Source of the DNA: Melastoma dodecandrum
Lineage: Eukaryota > Streptophyta > Magnoliopsida > Myrtales > Melastomataceae
Direction of reading: 5' to 3'
Assembly (NCBI GenBank): GCA_029817715.1
Contig: JARUPY010000607.1
Coordinates: 5,890,001 to 5,954,000, forward strand
DNA: 64,000 bases
Shown: positions 58,380 through 64,000 of the stretch, piece after piece
How positions within the stretch are numbered: position 1 is the stretch's first letter
Layout: every line of letters begins with the position of its first letter
Made by a program: the position numbers and the translations under genes
The notes under the pieces: model-generated
Seen by the model: only the letters and a program-made list of their open reading frames with translations
Told to the model about the DNA's origin: nothing
The model's database searches: none

Positions 58380-60190
58380 TGGTTAGGGAGTTAGAACAGC
58401 AAATAGTTCATGTTCCTTTAACCATCCCTTTTTCATTGCCACCAAAAGTGATAGTACCACTATCCTCGAAAACCAGTGTGAAGAATAAGGAGACATCTCC
58501 TGACATGTGCCTCGAGCAACCACTATCTAAGTACCAAGCATGGTCCTTAGCAATGAACTTCAAGTATCCCTAAAATAGAGAAAAATTTAAGTTAGTCGCA
58601 TATTCCATTTAACAATAGAACCATCAATTTTAGAAGTATTGCCATGCATATTATTTCGCCTGATATCGTAATTTTTAATAAAATGACCCGGCTTTCTACA
58701 ATAATTAGCAAAGCCTACGTAACTTTTGGATAATATAATGAGAATCGAGGAGGAATGTATTTCCCATGATGTGAATTTTCTCATTTCCAGATTTGTGCAT
58801 CGCATGTATGCATAATCCAGTTTTGTTGTGCGTATAATTGAGTTGCTGTTGCAGTTCCTCAATCTTTTACTTAGATTGAGAAAGTTACTTTTCCTCTTCC
58901 TTAGCCTTTGCTGATAACTCTTCCTTAAGAGAAGCGTTCTCAGCACTCAAGAGTTTATTCTCTTTCATGAGAGATTTATTGTATGCAGTCAGTGACTCGA
59001 GTTTATCATACAATACGATGAAAAGATTCTCAATATCATCGATGGATAGACCAGGGGGAGAGAAAGCATATGCCTTCTCAGTTTCAGCATCAGTTTGCGC
59101 CATATAGCAGAGATTTGCTGTTATGTTATCATGATCTGATTTCTCATCACTATCCATCCATGAAACCAAAATGACGTTTTTCTTATATTTTGAACGTTTT
59201 CCCTTTCCATTTAAGAGTGGGCAATCTGGTTGTATATGACCAGGTTTATTGCACTCAAAGCATACACCACCTTTACTTTGGTGTGATTTTGTGTTTTTCT
59301 TTTTAGCATATCGCTTTCCCTTGAAACGATTTTTGCGAAGATACTTTTTAATTTTCCTTGCCATTAAGGAGTTTTCATTTATTAAATCAAATAAAGATTC
59401 ATTCTCAGATTTATCGGAGGTTTCAATACTCCCTTTAAATGCAACAACATTCGACTTCTTTTCTTCAGCAAACTTGTTCTCATTCTCGTAAGCGACAAGA
59501 GAACCAAGTAGCTGTTGAAGACTTAAGCTCATCAAGTCTTTAGCTTCTTCAATCGCCGTCTTCTTGGCTTCCCAAGATTTAGGCAATGAACGAAACGAAG
59601 TATTTTTTTGACCAGCTCAGAATTAGAAATGGTTTTGCCAAGAGATTCAATGGCATTAGAGATTTCGGTGAGTTTATCAAACATTTGATTTATTTACTCT
59701 TCAACTTGAACGCGTCGTATTGAGTTACTAATGCATTCACTTTGGATTCCTTGACTTGTTCTGTTCCATCATAGATCAAAGCAAGTCTATCCCACATTTC
59801 TTTCACAGTCTTACAAGTGGAGACGCGAATTCATTTCCAGCAAGAGCGCACACTAAGTAGTGTCGTGCTTTAGTGTCCAGCGAGATAATTCTCTTTCTTT
59901 TAAATTCATGCCGAGAGTGTGAGATCTCCTTCCATTATAATATGCCAACAATCCGCTTCTTTTGCTCTCATGAACAACTTCATTCTCATTCCTATATGAG
60001 AAGTGTTGTCCTGTCAAAAGCGTGGTACATTCGGTCGAATGACAATCAGTTAAGAGCATCGACATTTTGCTCCGTTTTAGAGATCTGACCACTCGGCAAC
60101 ACCTTACTATGCTAGATATAGATGTTTCAACAATATGTTGTTTTGACCGTTAGGTCCAACAACAAACTTCTGTAGCAGTAATCGCACAGA
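58380..60190 (-). pseudogene. SIRE-like gag and protease remnant
   Basis: Gag N-terminus near 59640-60090 is broken into short frames (TGQHFSY block). The central gag is open over 58885-59586, with SWEAKKTAIEEAKDL, a zinc knuckle (CFECNKPGH...C) and a coiled coil. The protease active site YLDSGCSRHMS lies near 58510-58545. After the protease, sequence at 58352-58380 leads directly to the LTR. Confidence 0.8.
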
Positions 60191-60208
60191 AAGCTTTCCA
60201 GAAAACCT

Positions 60209-60220
60209 GCTCACATACCA
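60209..60220 (-). promoter_or_regulatory. Degenerate primer-binding site
   Basis: The minus strand reads TGGTATGTGAGC, two bases different from the Met-tRNA complement, two bases from the LTR end. Confidence 0.7.
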
Positions 60221-60222
60221 AT

Positions 60223-60855
60223 TGTTGGATCGTTCAGGTGCACTAAGAGGGGGGTGAATTTGTTTGTAACATTTTCGCCCTTTCTCAGTATAAGCAGAAT
60301 CGTACTGTATCACAACAGAGCGTTTCTCAGATTATGAGATCTACTTCGCTGTAACCGTTATGATTTGATCGAGTAGATTTTCGTACGAGCGTTTGCATGA
60401 TCGTAATGGACACAGTAGATTTTTGTACGAGTGTTTTCAGCCTTAATTGACCTACGTCCACTTTCCACCGTAGAGTTGATTCCACTATATAAATATAATG
60501 GGTGCAAATGAACCTTTTGGACTAGGCTTTCAGTATCTCAACAAGTGAGATTTAAAATCCTTTACAAAGGCGATCACTCCTGGGCAACGATCAGCTTCAC
60601 ACACAGTGGACGTCTTCTTGTTTCCAGCAGCATGATGCTCACACTTAGCTGTTGATTACTCAAAGGATTTCCACATAAGTTTTGTCTCCTCTCAGAAAGA
60701 TCCAGTCAATAAACACATGAGAGATAACCATAAAGAGAGTCACTTATAACAAAAAAGAAAACAAGAGAAAGGGTTGGTTCCTCGCACAACAGAACCTGAT
60801 TTCTCACACAACGAAGTCGAGGTATTCGTCCTAAACTTAGTTCGGACGTGCACAA
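60223..60855 (-). repeat. Right (5') LTR, truncated
   Basis: Matches 56848-57475 with scattered changes and stops at about 60855 where TGTAATACCCC begins. Confidence 0.8.
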
Positions 60856-63800
60856 TGTAATACCCCAAATTATTATTGAGCTAAAATAATTACAAAAAAA
60901 AGAAAAATTAAAACAGCCCGATCCAACAAGACTTTAAATGCTAAAAGGTTCAGGCCCATCACGAGCCTAACTTCATTAGCCCACCTTTTGATTCTGTTTA
61001 ATTTCGACCGTCAGTTTTGATTTCCAAGTTTGAAATTCAACCGTTAAATGAAAGCTCCATACGACAAAATTCAAGGATAGGAAAGAATCTTCAAAATGGC
61101 CACCCCACAAGGAGAGTGTACGACACCCCCAAAATTGCACCTAACGATTGTCCTCAAAGGATCATGTCCACCAACGGTTTGCTGAGGGGAATGGGGGTAG
61201 TACGATAACCCCCGGTGGTTGCCACCTGGATCGATTTGAACCCTTTTATCTAATTCGACGAAGGATTTTTTTCTAAAAAATGGTGGCAGGAGACAGAGGT
61301 GTGATAGAGCAGCGACAGTCCCCCTTCTGATGATTCTGAAGGTTTTTCTCCATTTGGCCATTCGGGTTGTTAGAAAGGGGGAGAACACAAAAAAAAGAAA
61401 GAAAGACCATCAGAATTCTCCTGGAGAGGCATTCCGGAGAGAAAATTCGTCTTCAACCCCGATTCTTTCTCCCGAGCTCACCGAAAAAAGACCTCCGCCA
61501 CCGTTCCCATTCCTCAACCGTTCCTAATCAAGGTAAGAACAAGTTAGCAACGGGAAACCCCCCTTAGCTACCAACTCGGCCAACTACTTGACGTGAGCAA
61601 TCTCACCTTTGTTTTTGTGTGTGCATATCCCTATGCGATGGCATCTGACCTCCCTTTCCCCTTTTGCTTTTCTACTTGCTTTGTTTTCTATGAGAAAATG
61701 ATATCGATGAGGCGAAGAGTAATGGAGGAGCTCGAAGCTCATATGTTCTTGGATTGGCCAGCCCCGACTTTGTATATCGCTGTTTGAGACGTCACATATG
61801 CTCCCATCGCGAGCACCCAACCGATAAGCCCCTCCCGACACGCATACGAGTCTTCCATCGTGAGCGTGCGTTCCAGGGAGGTGTGGGGTAGGCTTTAGTC
61901 TCCCATCGCGAGCGCTTACCCCCAAAAACACCTCTGAAATCTATGTCGACTGTGCTTCATCCTTGGTGAGTCACTCCACCAACTGTTTTTTCTTCATTTT
62001 CCAGAGCCTTAGACAAATATAACTTCATTTGGTGTTATGCTTGCATGAATGCCCACTGTGGTGTCCACTTCCCTCCCGGAAATTTCGAGAAAACATCGGG
62101 ACATTGTTACTCGAGCTAGCAGACTAGAAACGACGCAAGATCAGGTCCATCCTCTTCTTATTTCTTCTATGTTTGTGTCAATTGCTTTTGTGATTGTATT
62201 GTTCAGTGTGCTGCTCGAGTTACCATCGATTATTGGATATACGCATGCTGAAATGAGGATGTTCAGTGCGGCTATATGTATTCAAGATTTTTTGTCGTAA
62301 TTCTTTGCTCAGTGCATGGATTTGACTATTTTTCAACTCTTTAACTTCCTTTCTTAATGGGGAACAACTTTTTTGTTAAAAAGCTTTCCAAACAAACACA
62401 TTTTGTTGGTGTTTTTCCTCTTTGAACACCGAAGAATGAAGCTGCCATGTTCCGTACATCCGCAGAGCATGTAAATGCACTCTATCAAGCATATCTTAAT
62501 ATGTATAGTTCGGATTTATTTGAAATTACTTGGAGTCATTTTTTCTTTGGATTTGCTGTAACTTTCATGCTTTAAGCTTTTTCATTTACTTGCTTGGTCG
62601 AGTTTCATCTGTTCAAAAAAATAGCTTGATTCTGTGCACGAGTAGGAGGATTGGTCAGCCCCGACTCGTATATCGCTCTATGAGACGTCACATATGCTCC
62701 CATCGTGAGCACCCAACCGAGAAGTCCCTCCCGGCACGCACACGAGTCTCTCGTCACGAACGTGTGTGCTTGGGAGGTGTGGGGTAGGCTTTAGTATCCC
62801 ATCGCGAGCGCTTAGCCTCATAAACACTTCTAAAATCTATGTCGATTGTGCTTCATCCTTGGTGAGTCACTCTACCAACTGTTTTCTCTTCATTGTGTAG
62901 ACCCTTCGACAAATCTAACTTCATTTGGTGTTATGCTTGCATGAATGCCCACTGTGGTGCCCCCTTCCCTCCCGGAAATTTCGAGAAAACGTCGGGACAT
63001 TGTAACTCGAGTTGGCAGACTCGAAACGAGGTCAGATCAGGTCCATCCTCTTCTTATTTCTTATGTGTTTGTGATAATAGCTTTTGTGATTGTATTGTGC
63101 AGTGTGCTGCTCGAGTTACCATCGATTATTGGGATATACGCATGCTGAAATGAGGATGTTCATTGCTGCTATATGTATTCAAGATTTTCTATCGTAATGC
63201 TTTGCTCGGTGCATGGATTTAGCTGTCTTTTAACTCTTTGAATTCCTTTCTAAATGGAGAACAACTTCTATGTGGAAAAGTTTTCCAAACAAACACATTT
63301 TGTTGGTGTTTTTCCTCTTTGAACATCGAAGAATGAAGCTGCCCTGTTCCGTGCATCCGCGGAGCGTGCAGGTGTACTCTACCAAGCATATCTTAATCTA
63401 TATAGCTCGTATTTGTTTTAAATCAGTTGGAGTCATTCTGTCTTTGAATCTGTTAGAACTTTCGTGTTTTAAGCTTTTTCATTTAACACTTGCTTCGTCG
63501 AGTTTCGTCTGTTCAAAAAACCAGCTTGATTTTGTGCACGAGTGGGATAGCTATTTCAATTTATGGGACACAACTCAAACATCACAGCTCCTTTCAATGT
63601 TATATTTATTGGAATGGATGTCTCTTTAAATTCTCTAAAACTTTTCTGTTTATTCACTTTTTCAATTAAGCCACATATATTAATTAAGTCACTGGTAGAG
63701 TGGAGGAAGGTCATAGACATTAGTACATCTTGTGGCAGGTCTATACTGTTACACGAAAAACTTTATTTTTTTTATCACACGTCTTAATTTTACGAAATTG

Positions 63801-64000
63801 GTGTTTTTGAGACAGAATTTGAGTCTTTTACAAATTTTGGTTTTGAGTTTTGGCTTTCGGGTTCATTTGGTTAGTCCATTTATTCAAGAAAGATGAAGAT
63901 CTCTATTATCTTTTGCTCTTTTGCGGCAATGGCACAGCTTAGTCATTTGGGTTCTGAATGGACTAAAATTGAAACTCAGAGTTAGATTTTTTAATCTACT
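60856..64000 (+). other. Probable start of another LTR element, no gene recognised
   Basis: TGTAATACCCCAAATTATT at 60856 replaces the SIRE LTR abruptly and resembles starts of plant gypsy LTRs. No coding domain is seen through 64000; the longest frames lie in the tandem duplication below. The element, if real, runs beyond the window and its second LTR is not visible. Confidence 0.4.
61751..63545. repeat. 897-bp tandem duplication
   Basis: Unit 1 (61751-62647) and unit 2 (62648-about 63545) match along their full length with moderate divergence. Both start GGATTGG-CAGCCCCGAC and end with GTGCACGAGT. Corresponding frames appear in both copies (for example CCCACTGTGGTG to TTGGATATACGC) but with different stops. 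No known domain is seen. Confidence 0.88.

Larger units (their letters stand above)
56848..60855 (-). mobile_element. SIRE/Maximus-like Copia derivative with gag-protease only
   Basis: A full LTR (56848-58351), an internal region of about 1.9 kb with protease and gag on the minus strand, a primer site beside the right LTR, and a right LTR cut off at about 60855. Integrase, RT and RNase H are absent: protease runs almost straight into the 3' LTR. The long coiled gag C-terminus (ENKLLSAENASLKEEL) is typical of the SIRE/Maximus lineage. Confidence 0.8.

Noticed and set aside
60107..60313. Minus-strand frame across the SIRE primer site
   Set aside because: It crosses the LTR-internal border, so it cannot be an element gene.
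62049..62300. 83-codon frame with a hydrophobic helix and its partner in the second repeat unit (62945-63148)
   Set aside because: The two units keep different stops and lengths, and no family is recognised; kept only as part of the tandem repeat.
1..64000. tRNA, rRNA or snoRNA genes
   Set aside because: TGGTATCAGAGC motifs are retroelement primer sites, not tRNA genes; no cloverleaf with A and B boxes was noticed on reading, although a tRNA search program was not available.

Overview
The window is a stretch of a flowering-plant (eudicot-type) nuclear genome: AT-rich DNA dominated by plant LTR retrotransposons and an endogenous pararetrovirus, with one intact multi-exon host gene. Every intron of that gene is GT-AG, and its protein closely resembles plant glucosylceramide synthase. 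I do not assign a species.

Layout. 1-2.3 kb: AT-rich, no gene seen. 2.3-4.8 kb: decayed Copia element with two similar LTRs, a Met-tRNA primer site and RT/RNase H debris. 5.8-13.55 kb: an endogenous Caulimoviridae-like element with coat-protein ORF (one stop), a fully open 1135-codon movement/protease/RT/RNase H ORF, an unusual ORF with two zinc knuckles and a Lys-rich tail (three stops), a last ORF (one stop) and a TATA-containing promoter region. 13.55-30.27 kb: two copies of a Ty3/gypsy Tekay-type chromovirus on the minus strand arranged LTR-internal-LTR-internal-LTR. A single 5-bp target duplication (ATAGC) flanks the whole array, so it behaves as one insertion. 30.27-31.8 kb: the sequence that followed the insertion site, with a TATA motif, a small coiled-coil reading frame, a Met-tRNA primer site inside a predicted hairpin, and a truncated Copia gag. 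31.8-33.95 kb: unclassified, with a GC-rich block. 33.95-38.65 kb: a second, frame-broken Copia element.

39.5-45.5 kb (minus strand): ceramide glucosyltransferase (GCS), 14 coding exons adding up to 519 codons, all in frame. A Mutator-type MITE copy lies in intron 1. 45.5-48.9 kb: intergenic. 48.9-50.9 and 56.3-56.85 kb: two pieces of a second, strongly decayed pararetrovirus copy, split by Copia debris (53-55.2 kb), unclassified DNA and a 587-bp MITE with a perfect 9-bp target duplication. 56.85-60.86 kb: a minus-strand SIRE/Maximus-like Copia element reduced to gag-protease between LTRs. 60.86-64 kb: probable start of another LTR element, containing an 897-bp tandem duplication.

Only GCS is expected to serve the plant: it makes glucosylceramide from UDP-glucose and ceramide. 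The rest records layered insertions. The Tekay array entered at or near the leader of the pararetrovirus, and several elements truncate one another. The least ordinary element is the first pararetrovirus copy, because of its CP-before-MP gene order and its zinc-knuckle/Lys-rich ORF.
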